The notes: generated by a model from the letters alone, not told the origin. A stretch of 64,000 nucleotides of DNA from an uncultured Gammaproteobacteria bacterium (GCA_947258715.1 CAMYJH010000014.1:62001-126000), one strand, 5' to 3'; positions 9,588-19,134 are shown, counted from the stretch's first letter. Made by a program: numbers and translations.

Positions 9588-10651
9588 GGGGAGACTTCAC
9601 CGCCAACCTGCCTGCCGATGCCGGCATCCGCAGAATTCTAGTCATGCGCTGGAGCGCTATGGGCGACGTGGTGCTGGCCAGCTGCGCGTTTCAGGACATC
9701 TACGAGGCGTTCCCTCAGGCAGAAATTCATTTGAACACGCTCCCGCCCTGGGATCGCTTGTTTCTCGAAGACCCGCGCTTCAAGAACATCATTTGTTATG
9801 ACTTGAGGCGAAAGATGCGAGGGATTCCCGGCATGCTTCGCTGGGTGAATGAGATCGGCCGCGGCAACTACGATGCGGTGATCGATCTGCAGTCCAACGA
9901 TCGCTCGCGCATCCTGATGTCGCTGCTGTGGCTCAGCGGCCGGGCGCCCCGCTATAGGGTAGGAAACCACCGCCGTCTTCCGTATAACATTGCCCCGCCT
10001 CCCCTGCCCCCACCAGTGCACGCGCTGGATTACCTTCGGGCCACTCTGCAATCGGCCGGGGTGGCTACGGTTGCACAGATGCCGGTGCTGGTCGCGCCGG
10101 CGCGCAATCTGGAACGCTGCCAAGGCTTGCTGCGCCAAATCGGTTTGAGCCCGGGCGGCTACGGGGTCTTTCTTCCCGGCTGCCAGGCGGCCGGATATCT
10201 GAAGCGCTGGGGCGCGCGGCGCTTTATTGCGCTGGCGCTGGCGCTAAAACGGCGGCGGATTGCGCGGGTACTGCTCATCGGCGCCGACGATGACGCCGAG
10301 GAATGCCGCGAAATTGAGCGGGCGCTTGACGGCTGGGCGGTGAATATGTGCGGCAGGACCGAGCTTCTGGATATCTTACCGCTGGCGGCGGGCGCGCGCT
10401 TTGTCGTGGCCAACGATACCGGCACCGCCCATTTGGCCAGCTCGACGGGGCGGCCCATGGTGGTGGTGTGCGGGCCAACGGATCCGAGACGTGTCAAGCC
10501 GGCCGGCGAGAAGGTTGTAGCGCTGCAGTCCGAAATTTATTGCATCAACTGCTATCGCAAACACTGCTCCCACCACTCCTGCATGATGCTGGTCACACCG
10601 GAGCAGGTGCTCGAGCGTTTGAGCAGTCTCGGGGTTTTTGAAGGCTCCTGA
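9584..10651 (+). CDS. Glycosyltransferase family 9 (heptosyltransferase-like)
   Basis: Likely transfers a heptose or other sugar to the LPS core at the cytoplasmic face. The N-terminus RRILVMRWSAMGDVVLAS is the GT9 opening. The C-terminal half carries the nucleotide-sugar block FVVANDTGTAHLASSTGRP and a cysteine-rich tail (YCINCYRKHCSHHSC) common in this group. I place the start at GTG 9584, where GTGA overlaps the acyltransferase stop; upstream in-frame starts would lie inside that gene. The product is then 355 residues. It may be WaaF- or WaaC-like, but I cannot assign the acceptor. Confidence 0.9.
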   Translation: MRGDFTANLPADAGIRRILVMRWSAMGDVVLASCAFQDIYEAFPQAEIHLNTLPPWDRLFLEDPRFKNIICYDLRRKMRGIPGMLRWVNEIGRGNYDAVIDLQSNDRSRILMSLLWLSGRAPRYRVGNHRRLPYNIAPPPLPPPVHALDYLRATLQSAGVATVAQMPVLVAPARNLERCQGLLRQIGLSPGGYGVFLPGCQAAGYLKRWGARRFIALALALKRRRIARVLLIGADDDAEECREIERALDGWAVNMCGRTELLDILPLAAGARFVVANDTGTAHLASSTGRPMVVVCGPTDPRRVKPAGEKVVALQSEIYCINCYRKHCSHHSCMMLVTPEQVLERLSSLGVFEGS

Positions 10652-10707
10652 GGGGAAAAGGGTACCGCGCTGATTTGGACGCTCGGCTTTTGCAGCCAGC
10701 GAAGATT

Positions 10708-11508
10708 TCAGACGTGAGCATTACGGTCAGGTGGGGCGCCGAGGTCCTCGGCGGCGTCAGACCGCGCACGGCGTTGGTACTCGTAGAGCTTGGCATACCG
10801 CAAGAAGGCGTAAAAACTCATCACCACCGAGGCAATGAAACCTGCCCAGCCATCCAGAAACGCCCGCTTCAGCACGTAGCTGCGAAAAAAGATCCAGGGT
10901 GGATAAATGAGGAGAATGAGAGGGTTGGCTCGTCGGCCGCGGGCGAGCTTGTCCGCGATCAGTCCAGTGGAGTACGCGTTGATTTTGTCGACCTTTTCGT
11001 GAATGTCCCGCTCGCCAAAATGTAAAAAAGGCTGGGTCAAGCGCTCGACCTTGCCGTCGACCTTTGGCGCCGCGTGGATGGGCATGTCCGAGATACGCCC
11101 CCGACGCTTGTCAAAAAGCCGCAGGTGATAATTGAGCCGTACGCCGGGGTGGTTCATGCGCCAGAAGACCTGTTCGCGGCGCGGCAGCGCGTATCCGGCG
11201 GCCCGTGGCTCGGATTTAAGCAGCGCCTGAATTTCCTTCTGTAGCTCCGGCGAAAGCATTTCGTCGGCGTCGAGCAGAAGCACCCAATCGTTGGAGGTGT
11301 GTTCGAGCGCCATCTGCTTTTGCTTTCCGTAACCCAGGAACTCGTGCTCGTGAATTCTGCAACCGTGGCGGCGTGCAATAGCCAGGGTTTCGTCAGTGCT
11401 GAACGAGTCGACGACCACGATCTCGTCGGCCCAGGCTACGCTGGAGAGACACTTATCCAGCGTGTCTGAATTGTTATAGGTGGTGATGAATGCGGAAAGC
11501 CTTTCCAT
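10708..11508 (-). CDS. Glycosyltransferase family 2 (WaaE/KdtX-like)
   Basis: Inverting GT-A transferase, probably acting on the LPS inner core. MERLSAFITTYNNSDTL opens the fold. A DSFSTDET segment and the DADE acidic motif (LLLDADEMLSPE) bind the nucleotide-sugar and metal. A hydrophobic segment near the C-terminus (about 205-240) suggests membrane association. I start at ATG 11508, eight codons inside the longest frame, because the conserved strand begins there. It converges on the GT9 gene and is separated from the downstream GT4 pseudogene by a divergent gap of 130 bp. WaaE adds glucose to heptose I in other bacteria; that specificity is not shown here. Confidence 0.85.
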   Translation of the reverse strand: MERLSAFITTYNNSDTLDKCLSSVAWADEIVVVDSFSTDETLAIARRHGCRIHEHEFLGYGKQKQMALEHTSNDWVLLLDADEMLSPELQKEIQALLKSEPRAAGYALPRREQVFWRMNHPGVRLNYHLRLFDKRRGRISDMPIHAAPKVDGKVERLTQPFLHFGERDIHEKVDKINAYSTGLIADKLARGRRANPLILLIYPPWIFFRSYVLKRAFLDGWAGFIASVVMSFYAFLRYAKLYEYQRRARSDAAEDLGAPPDRNAHV

Positions 11509-11638
11509 TTCAATCAGTGCGCCTAATAGCAAGCCGAGATTCTTGACTCGCTATAATAGCGAAACCCCATGCGCCCCATAAGAACACATTCAATTGGCTG
11601 CTGAAACGACTACTGCTCCCGTTACACGCGGTCGGCGC

Positions 11639-12683
11639 ATGGATGTCGCCGGAACCATACTCTGGTGGGGGCGCTCTGAGTCGGAATACGCGCATAACCA
11701 GACGTTGCGCCGGTGTTTAATCGATGCCGGCTTCGCCGTCTCGGATTTTCGACCCCGAATCTCTGCAATTTGCGAGACTGAAGCTTGGCTTCGCGTGCGC
11801 TTTCCCGTTGACCCGGTATGGGCGCCTTGTTTTTGGCAGCGCGACCTTGCCGCTGATATTTGATCCGCTGATCAGTGCTGATCACAAACAGGTCATCAAG
11901 CAAGTAAAGTTCGCCGCAGAGGGAGTCAAGCCCAGGCGGCCGCTTGAATGGGAGCGACGGTTTTTCAACTGCGTGGATCTGCCGTTGGCGGACACCGACG
12001 CGAACGCAGAGCTTTTCAATCAGACACACGGCGTACCCGAGGATCGCACTCACGTTGTGCCGCCTTGTGCCGACGGGCCGCTATTCACAGCTGAAGAAAA
12101 ATCCGGCAACCGAAACTCACCGCTGGAGGCATTGTTTTTCGGTAGCTTCCTCCCCCTACGAGGTCCCGGATGTCAACGTCGATACCGCTGATGAATACCG
12201 TGGGCCACGAGCACGCTGGTGCTTCATGGGTGATGGCCCGTTGCGCGCGGTTTGCCAATCCGGGGCGCGCCGCCCCGCAAGGATCGAATTTGAGGATTGG
12301 CTATCCTATCGATACCTGCCTTCGCGCGTCACCCGGAATTCTCTTATCTCGGTATCTTCGGCGACACGCCCAAAGCGTCTCGTGTGGTTGCGAACAAAGT
12401 CTGTCAGGTCCTTGCGTGTGCCCGGCCAGTAATGATCCGATCGTCGCCGGCATACCGGGCTGAGCTTTCAGGCTCGGATCGAAGCGTAATTATCTGGGTG
12501 CCGCCCGCGAACCCCGGCGCCTTGAGCGAGGCCGTTACCAGGGCTGCTGCTTTGCCACAATCTCCGGTTGGGCGTGGACAAGATGCCCTGAAACGTTACC
12601 GAAGATGGTTCTCCGCCGGAGGGGTTGCCGAGGCCCTTGCCGAAGCGCTGGAGACTCTGATCCCTATCAAAGCTTCGCCCTAG
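11639..12683 (+). pseudogene. Glycosyltransferase family 4, multiply frameshifted
   Basis: Remnant of a GT4 sugar transferase. Four segments in successive frames join into one recognisable protein: an N-terminus with ILWWGRSESEY and WAPCFWQRDLAA (frame of 11639), then IFDPLISADHKQV to ALFFGSFLPL (another frame, to about 12155), then CFMGDGPLRA (third frame, about 12165-12320), then LGIFGDTPKASRVVANKV to the stop at 12681-12683. Segment order and spacing match intact relatives, but around 11850 about ten residues between DLAA and the FDPLIS block are missing. At least three frame changes make function very unlikely. It lies in the LPS gene block. Confidence 0.85.
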
Positions 12684-12696
12684 CGTTGGCGTGATC

Positions 12697-13671
12697 TCAG
12701 GCCTTGGCTAGCCGGGTTACGGATAGTTCGGGGATTTCGACCAGGCCGTCGAGTAACCTGCGGGCGCGGTGAAAATATGTATGTTCCGCGCGCGCACGTC
12801 GTTCTGCGGACACGGCGAGCGACCTCGCCAATTTTCGATCCTCCTCGAGTCGGGCCATCTGCTCCATGAGCTCGTCCGGGCTTTGGAATGTGAGTATGTC
12901 TTCTCCCGGAGAAAACAACGCCTCGAGCCCGGGAAGACGTTCCACAACCTGGGCGATGCGGTAGCCGGCGCACTCGAAGGTGCGCATGTTGGTCCCACCT
13001 CTCACCACCTTGGCGTGGATATTAATCGACGCCAGATGCCGCGCGTATATGGAACCCATTCGATCTACCGGGACCGAGGGCCGGAACCGACCGGGAAATC
13101 GCCAGCAGAGCGAGTGGAACGGAAAGTGATTGCCGTAGACCCGGATGTCTTTGCCTGCGTGACAGAGCCGGCGGAGGTAAGGCTCCCTTTTAGGATCTCG
13201 ATTTCCAATAAAGCAAAAGCCGCGACCACCGTTGGCGCGCACGCCGGGAGTGTGAACCGAAGGGAGGCAAGCGAACCCCAGCACGCCGCAAAAACGGTTC
13301 GCCGTCGCGACAGCAACCTCTTCCCGGTACCCCGGGTCGGTGATGTAAACACGCTTGTACGGCGTTGAATTTCTGACTACCGGTAGAGGATTGTCCGTGA
13401 TCCAGAGTACGTACTCATCCCGCGGCTTTAATTCCTCAAAGCCTGGAACGTGATTGATGAAGATTGCGGCATTGCAATCGGATTCGGCCACGCGTTTCGC
13501 AAGGCCGCTTCTCCACTCGCGTCTGTTCTTGCGGTATGCGATCCTTTCTGCCAAGGACGACGGGTAGGTGGGCAGCCACTCCACCGATCCCGGAACAAGA
13601 GCCTCAAGCGCTTCCTGAAGATATCGGGCTAGCCCACCACGCCACGGTTTGGCCACCAGCAAGATTTTCAC
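12697..13671 (-). CDS. CgeB-like glycosyltransferase
   Basis: A 324-residue GT-B-type protein beginning MKILLVAKPWRGGLARYL. The C-terminal half holds NIHAKVVRGGTNMRTFECAG followed by a FSPGEDILTFQSPDEL block, the pattern of CgeB/YkvP-type transferases. The GTG start at 13669-13671 overlaps the O-antigen ligase stop (GTGA), so the two are coupled. It ends 14 bp from the converging GT4 pseudogene. A role in LPS outer-core or O-antigen assembly is inferred from its neighbours; donor and acceptor are unknown. Confidence 0.8.
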   Translation of the reverse strand: MKILLVAKPWRGGLARYLQEALEALVPGSVEWLPTYPSSLAERIAYRKNRREWRSGLAKRVAESDCNAAIFINHVPGFEELKPRDEYVLWITDNPLPVVRNSTPYKRVYITDPGYREEVAVATANRFCGVLGFACLPSVHTPGVRANGGRGFCFIGNRDPKREPYLRRLCHAGKDIRVYGNHFPFHSLCWRFPGRFRPSVPVDRMGSIYARHLASINIHAKVVRGGTNMRTFECAGYRIAQVVERLPGLEALFSPGEDILTFQSPDELMEQMARLEEDRKLARSLAVSAERRARAEHTYFHRARRLLDGLVEIPELSVTRLAKA

Positions 13672-14828
13672 CGGCGGCTTTCGTTCCTAACCCGTGCGGC
13701 GGTGCCTGCTTCGTGCCGACGTTCTGCGTACATCAGGCCGAGAAAGAAGCAGTGGGTGCCGAAAAATCGATAGCTGGCGAACTTGAGATCAAATTGATCC
13801 ATAACGAAAAACGCAAGCACACCGAATAACCCCGAATAAAAAAGCCCCGACCGGTCGAAGCGGAAGTTTAGGTAGTGCTTAAGTAAGCGATAAAGTATGT
13901 AGATTATGAAGGTCAATCCGATCAACCCGCTCGAGACGAAGAATTCTAAAAACAGATTATGCGTCGTTTGAAACGGCACGTTTAGTGTAGGCATCAACTC
14001 CTTGGCGTAGTTGATGCCATAGCCAAACCAGGGACTGTTGCTCAGCGTCTCTTTGAAAAGCGCTTCCCAGATGACGTCACGCAAACTGAGCTCCATCCCT
14101 TTCCAGTTGAGGAAGAAGAGTGCGCCAAGCAGTGCAGCGGCCACCAGAGCGAGCAAAGCAAACTTGATTCGCACGCTCAGCGTCTTGACGCAAGTCACCA
14201 GGGTCCCCGCGGCGACCGCGCATCCCAGCCAGGCGCCCCGGGAGTTGGTTAGGACAAGTAGATACAGTCCTACCAGGAGCCCAAGGCCAGCGATGAGACC
14301 GTCTACGGCGTGTTTTTTGGGCGAATGCGGAGAAGGCAATGACAGGCTGAGAAAAAAAACCAGCATGACTGCTACGTTGTTGGGGTTTACATAGAAACCA
14401 TAAAAGTTCTTTTGCGGGAACAGAAATTGCGCCAGGAGAAAAGCCGTAACAGAAATCTTCAACAGAATAGAAACATCTCTGCTTCGAGCATATTGAGCGA
14501 GCAACAACGCGATGGGGAAGTGTACCAGTCCCCGGATTATGTCGTAGCTTCCTTTCACAGAGCGCGCGTGGTCGGCCGAAAGTGCAGTGAAAGCGAATAA
14601 ATAAAGCAGGAAGAAGATAAGAATTCGCTTCAGTTCAGCATCGACCTCAATGCGTCTCCATTCGATCGCGATTACCACAATTGCGGCAAACAACGACAAC
14701 GATTCGCCTGAGACTGGCGTATGCATGCCAAAAACCGGGATCAATAGCATGATCGTATAGAGGACGTAGCGGTGATCTTTGAGCACGCTCAGCACTTTGA
14801 CGCTATTCCCATGGCACTGTCTGCGCAA
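13668..14828 (-). CDS. O-antigen ligase family membrane protein (WaaL/Wzy_C)
   Basis: Polytopic inner-membrane protein that would join O-antigen or another undecaprenyl-linked glycan to the lipid A core on the periplasmic side. About 10-12 hydrophobic segments span the 386 residues. The Wzy_C region contains LTNSRGAWLG, and a large periplasmic loop carries SPWFGYGIN and a histidine in the TTHNLFLEF motif, typical of WaaL and related ligases. The start is uncertain: TTG 14828, GTG 14795 or GTG 14786. It overlaps the CgeB-like gene by 4 bp. Ligase and O-antigen polymerase are hard to separate by sequence. Confidence 0.83.
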   Translation of the reverse strand: MRRQCHGNSVKVLSVLKDHRYVLYTIMLLIPVFGMHTPVSGESLSLFAAIVVIAIEWRRIEVDAELKRILIFFLLYLFAFTALSADHARSVKGSYDIIRGLVHFPIALLLAQYARSRDVSILLKISVTAFLLAQFLFPQKNFYGFYVNPNNVAVMLVFFLSLSLPSPHSPKKHAVDGLIAGLGLLVGLYLLVLTNSRGAWLGCAVAAGTLVTCVKTLSVRIKFALLALVAAALLGALFFLNWKGMELSLRDVIWEALFKETLSNSPWFGYGINYAKELMPTLNVPFQTTHNLFLEFFVSSGLIGLTFIIYILYRLLKHYLNFRFDRSGLFYSGLFGVLAFFVMDQFDLKFASYRFFGTHCFFLGLMYAERRHEAGTAARVRNESRR

Positions 14829-14973
14829 TGCTCCCGACGATCGACTCTAGAGTGCTTGGCGCCTGTCAACAGGTGAGCGTTAGGTGGAGCAAAAGAGAAC
14901 CCAACAGCGGCAAGACAAAAGAGGCAGAAGCGGCCGCCGATGACTGGATTGAAACGAGCGCAGGTCACGGCAA

Positions 14974-16107
14974 TCAATCTGTCGCGTGGATCGCGGCAAT
15001 GTCTTCGTAAAGCCGAATGGTTTCGTCGAGCATACGGCTTAAGGGGAAAGCATTTGGGCGTTCAACACCTAAACCTTCTGTTTGAATCCGCTCTATTACA
15101 TCGGCGGCGGCGCGCACATCACCGACGGGCACCGCGCCCTGCGGAAACATCGCGCTTAGGATCTCTGCGACCCCACCCTGATCGTAGGCAACCACCGGCA
15201 CGCCCAGCGCCAGCGCCTCGTTGACGGTGCGGCCGAATGATTCAGGCTTGCGAGACATAGACACGACCGCGCCCGAGACAGCAAAAATGTCACGCAGGTC
15301 GTTGCGGCTTCCAGTAAATGTAACCGGAAGCTCTAGCTTCTCTGCAGTAGCTTGGAGATCGTCTGCGTATCGACCTCGATCTGTGCCACCGCCAACTACC
15401 AATCCGTGCACTGGCATACCGCGCTCGACGAGCACGCCGATCAGCTCGAGAAAATCTTCGTGACCTTTGAGGCGCGACAGGCGACCCGCCAGCGTGACGA
15501 TGAAACGACCTTCAATTTGCGGGAGATCATTGAAGAAACACGCGGTCCACTCCGGCGATGGCCTGTAATCAGGGTAAAAACTCCTATCATCCACACCGCG
15601 ATGGATGACCTCAATTCTTTCCTGATCAAGTCGCGGGTAGTTGTCACGGAGATATCCGCGCACCGCCTCGGATACGGCGATTACCCGCTCGCCCCGAGTC
15701 ATGATTGCGCTATAGGTGTTGACCGAGTAAAGACCGTGGACGGTGGTCACGAATCGCGGCCTGTTGTGCTCGGCGATTGTCCGCCAGGCCAGGTAACCAA
15801 TCCAGGCGGGTAAGCGGGAGCGGGCGTGAACAATGTCCACCTTCCGCTCCGTAAGCAGCCGCCGCAGCTTCGGCACAAACCTCAACGTCAGTGGTGACTT
15901 AACGCCCACCGGCATCTCGACGTGTTCCGCCCCGCGGCTCAACAGTGCGTCTACCATGCGACCGCCTGCGGAGATAACCAGAGCGTGGTGGCCGCGTTGC
16001 GCTAGGGCATCCGCAATCTCCAGCGTGCCGCGCTCGACCCCGCCTTCCTCAAGCGCGGGAAGAACTTGCGCTACGCGAAGCGACCGCCATGGTGCTTTGA
16101 CCGGCAT
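14974..16107 (-). CDS. Glycosyltransferase family 4
   Basis: Retaining GT-B transferase of 377 residues. The acceptor domain begins RVAQVLPALEEGGVERGTLE. The C-terminal domain contains LAGRLSRLKGHEDF and the ESFGRTVNEALALGVPVVAYDQGG nucleotide-sugar block with its conserved glutamates. The ATG start overlaps the stop of the ELM1-family gene by one base (TGATG), so the two are co-translated. It probably adds a core or O-antigen sugar; the sugar cannot be named. The 145 bp between it and the O-antigen ligase gene show no further gene. Confidence 0.9.
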   Translation of the reverse strand: MPVKAPWRSLRVAQVLPALEEGGVERGTLEIADALAQRGHHALVISAGGRMVDALLSRGAEHVEMPVGVKSPLTLRFVPKLRRLLTERKVDIVHARSRLPAWIGYLAWRTIAEHNRPRFVTTVHGLYSVNTYSAIMTRGERVIAVSEAVRGYLRDNYPRLDQERIEVIHRGVDDRSFYPDYRPSPEWTACFFNDLPQIEGRFIVTLAGRLSRLKGHEDFLELIGVLVERGMPVHGLVVGGGTDRGRYADDLQATAEKLELPVTFTGSRNDLRDIFAVSGAVVSMSRKPESFGRTVNEALALGVPVVAYDQGGVAEILSAMFPQGAVPVGDVRAAADVIERIQTEGLGVERPNAFPLSRMLDETIRLYEDIAAIHATD

Positions 16108-17072
16108 CAGCGGCGGATGAGATCCGGCCAGCGATCGAGTACGAGCTTTGCGCAGCGTTTAGCCTCGTTCAGGGGCGCTTTTGGTTTTGGTAACGCTTTG
16201 CCGTTGATCCACTGGTCGTAGCGCGTTACCCAGTGCTCTTTGACAAGCTGCTCGATGCCGCGTGAAACACGACCGGGATTAATAACCTCAAGCGTTAGTA
16301 GACCAACCGCGGCACCGCTGCTCAGGGCTTCGTACACCATAGATGCGCTATCTTCGGTGACCCACACTCGTGGCGTGCGCCCAAGCCTTTCGGTTAGCCA
16401 ATCTGGAGAAGTTTCCTCCACTGGTACGAGCTTGAGGTTGGGCGCTTGAATCGCCAAAAGAGACGCGGTGAGATGCGAGGGGGTTCTGCGCGAGGTGGTG
16501 GCTGTCCAGAACACGCCCGGGTTCTGTTTGAGTACCCCTTCGACCTGAGCAAGAACCTTTTGCTCATCAAAGCCAAAGTGCGGCGAGGGGCCGCCAAGCA
16601 ATATTAGACCCAACGATGCTTCCTTCTCGGAACAGGGCCGCACGCGATTCAAGGCCCCGCGGGTGACCACTACGTTTTCTGCAGCTTCGGGCTTGTCATG
16701 CTCCGGGATCAAGCAGAGATCGAATAAGCGCTTGGGCAGCGTCGGCGCCATCAATACGACTACCCGTCCACCTCGCGAGCGTCGTGCGGCGAGCATACTG
16801 AAGTGAGTAGCATGTCCTGCGCCAAGTATGAGATCAGGGTTCGGGTAGGACCCGTAAGCCGAGGTCTGGCCCGTGGCCAGGTACATCAGCGCGGTTGCTG
16901 CGCTAAACGGCGTGATTGAATAGATCTGGCACGCGACCTCTCTCGCCAGCGCTTCGGCTAGGCCAAGGCTCTGGTTGTCGTGCCCCGCTTTGCGGTCGCT
17001 AAGCCGCCAGATCACAAGACGCCTGGGCCCGACATCACGTCTTGTGCCCCGGGCCGGCTCGCCTTCAGGCAT
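16107..17072 (-). CDS. ELM1/DUF1022-family protein in the LPS locus
   Basis: A 321-residue member of the family named after plant ELM1, a mitochondrial fission factor, with bacterial members usually beside LPS genes. It opens VIWRLSDRKAGHDNQSLGLAEAL and contains GAGHATHFSMLAARR, ILLGGPSPHFGF and VWVTEDSASMVYEALSSGAAVGLL; the last resembles the sugar-nucleotide region of GT-B enzymes. A glycosyltransferase-like role is an inference. I start at ATG 17072, 2 bp after the msbA stop, because the longer frame runs into msbA. It is followed by a one-base overlap with the GT4 gene, so msbA-ELM1-GT4 look co-transcribed. Confidence 0.85.
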   Translation of the reverse strand: MPEGEPARGTRRDVGPRRLVIWRLSDRKAGHDNQSLGLAEALAREVACQIYSITPFSAATALMYLATGQTSAYGSYPNPDLILGAGHATHFSMLAARRSRGGRVVVLMAPTLPKRLFDLCLIPEHDKPEAAENVVVTRGALNRVRPCSEKEASLGLILLGGPSPHFGFDEQKVLAQVEGVLKQNPGVFWTATTSRRTPSHLTASLLAIQAPNLKLVPVEETSPDWLTERLGRTPRVWVTEDSASMVYEALSSGAAVGLLTLEVINPGRVSRGIEQLVKEHWVTRYDQWINGKALPKPKAPLNEAKRCAKLVLDRWPDLIRR

Positions 17073-17074
17073 TT

Positions 17075-18878
17075 TTACTCCGCGCCCGCGGCGGAAAGCG
17101 GCTCGGACTGGCGGGCAAACTGGATGTGATAGAGTCCCGCGTAGAGGTTGTTGATTCTGAGCAGCTTCTCGTGGGTGCCGCTTTCCACAATGCGCCCCCC
17201 GCTCATGACCAGGATTCGATCGGCCCACTCGATCGTAGATAGACGGTGTGCAATGACGATGGTGGTGCGCCCTCGCCTCAACACCTCCAGAGCCTCCTGA
17301 ATATGACGCTCCGACTCGCTGTCTAAAGAGGAGGTGGCTTCGTCGAGGATCAGCAACGGCGCGTCTTTGAGAAACGCGCGCGCAATGGCGATTCGCTGGC
17401 GCTGTCCGCCGGAAAGGCCTACGCCGCGTTGACCAAGCACGGTGTCGAATCCACGCGGCAGCTCATCTATGAACTCCCGCGCATGAGCCGCTTCCGCCGC
17501 CTTCACTACATCCGAGTCGTCAGCGCCGGCGAGTGCGCCGTAAGCGATGTTGTTGCGCACCGTATCGTTGAAAATCACCACATCCTGACTGACGAGGCCA
17601 ATCTGCTTTCTCAGCGAGGCCAGCGTAAGCGTCTTGGTGTCTACTCCCTCAAGGAGAATTTGTCCGGAATCCGGCACGTAGAAGCGCGGGATCAAATTAA
17701 CGAGTGTCGACTTTCCGCCGCCGGAAGGTCCGACCAACGCAATCGTCTCGCCCGGTTGGATGACGAAGCTTAGGGATTCCACGCCGCCACTGTTGCCTTT
17801 TTCATAGCTAAACGAGACATCCTTGAACTCCAGATGCCCGCTGCAGCGGGCCAGTGTTTGCGTGCCTTCATCCGCCTCCTCGGGCTCATCGATCATTCCG
17901 AACACGCTGTCGGCCGCGGCCAGCCCTCTTTGCAGCGGCCCATTTACGCTTGTCAGTCTTTTAAGGGGCGAGAAAAGCATCGCCATGGCGGCGAAGAAGC
18001 TCATGAAGGTGCCGGGAGAGATTTCACCCTCAACGAACTGGCGGCCGGCGACGTAAAGAAGCACGGCCAGCGCTACCGCCGTTACAAACTGCGCGATGGG
18101 GGCCACGGCGTGGGCCGCGGAAGCGAATTTAACCTGAAACTGACGCGCTCGGTTGACGCCGCTGGTGAAACGCTGGCGTTCCTGCTCCTGCCCGCCGAAG
18201 GTGCGAACGATCCGCTGTCCCGAGATGGTCTCGTCGAGAACGTGGGTCACCTCGCCCATGGAAGTCTGCAGGTTCTTGCTCATTCGTCTAAGCCGGCTGC
18301 TGAAATAACGCACTACGGCGACAACGAACGGGGCGGCAACTAAGAAAACGAGGGTAAGTTTCCAGTTGAGATAGACCATCCAGGCCAGCAGGCCGATGAT
18401 CGCCAGCGAGTCACGTATCAGCACTGTGAGGACATGTGTTCCCGCTTCTGCGACCTGTCCCGCGTCGAAGGTGACTTTGGAGATAAGGCTGCCGGTGGTT
18501 GTGCGATCGAAATATCGGGCGGGAAGACAGGTCAGCTTGTCGAACACGGCGACGCGCAGATCCATAACAAGCTTGTGCCCGACCCAGGCAAGGCAGACCG
18601 AGCTACAGGCCGCGAAGGAAAAAAAGCCCTACCAATACCAGCGCCATGGTGCCAAGCGTGTCGACGTTTTTGTCGACAAAGGTTCCGTCGAGGGTGGGTT
18701 TGAGGATGGCGGCGATTGCGGGCTCGGTCAGCGCCAGCACCACCATTGCAACAATAGAGCAGCCGAAAATTCGCCAGTACGGGGCGACTTGGCCGAGAAG
18801 GCGGCTGTAAAGTATTCGGCTGTGGCGCTCCATGAGTCGGCTCAGATCGGATTGGCCCTGCGCGCGCGAGGGCGACAA
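17075..18878 (-). pseudogene. msbA: Lipid A export ABC transporter MsbA, frameshifted in the second membrane helix
   Basis: MsbA flips lipid A-core across the inner membrane. The first frame (18878 down to 18603) encodes helix 1 and reaches LVGLFFLRGL before a TAG. The rest, in the +1 frame, reads ACSSVCLAWVGHKLVMDLR and continues intact to 17075 with Walker A GPSGGGKST, signature LSGGQ, Walker B LLILDEA and the H-loop. Compared with the usual spacing between the LRG and the W-V of this helix, about four residues are missing, so a loss of 11 bp (3n+2) is the simplest cause. A run of seven U lies just upstream (18619-18625), so transcript slippage is a remote alternative. Starts are TTG 18878 or ATG 18833. 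Reconstructed length is about 589-604 residues, normal for MsbA. Confidence 0.87.
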
Positions 18879-18888
18879 TCGCGGCGCT

Positions 18889-19098
18889 TCAGTCTTCGGT
18901 TAAATAATAGTCCGCGCTGCAGTAGGGGCACTTCGCCTGGCCGGTTTTTTCTATCGGGAGGTAGACTCGAGGGTGAGAATTCCAAAGGGACATGCCCGGC
19001 ATGGGACAGCTAAGCGGCAGGTCTGACCGGCTGACCTGGTAACGATTCTCGGCGTTGGGCTCAATCAGGCCCGGCTGTCCTGCGGTAGGAGTTTTCAC
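18889..19098 (-). CDS. Zinc-finger protein, zf-CHCC family
   Basis: A 69-residue protein with one cysteine/histidine zinc site: the C in LPLSCPMPGMS, the H in SHPRVYLP and the paired cysteines of KCPYCSADY. This matches the CHCC zinc-finger family, related to the zinc site of mitochondrial complex I accessory subunits; its bacterial function is unknown. It begins with GTG at 19098 and sits between ilvE and msbA, 10 bp from the msbA start, so it is probably in the same transcript. Confidence 0.85.
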   Translation of the reverse strand: MKTPTAGQPGLIEPNAENRYQVSRSDLPLSCPMPGMSLWNSHPRVYLPIEKTGQAKCPYCSADYYLTED

Positions 19099-19134
19099 GT
19101 TAAAAGACCATTTCTCATCAAGGGCTGGGTCGGC

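Noticed and set aside
18603..18630. Programmed frameshift in msbA at the U7 run
   Set aside because: Frameshifting in this gene is not known, and the helix is short by about four residues, which an indel explains better. Kept only as a remote option.
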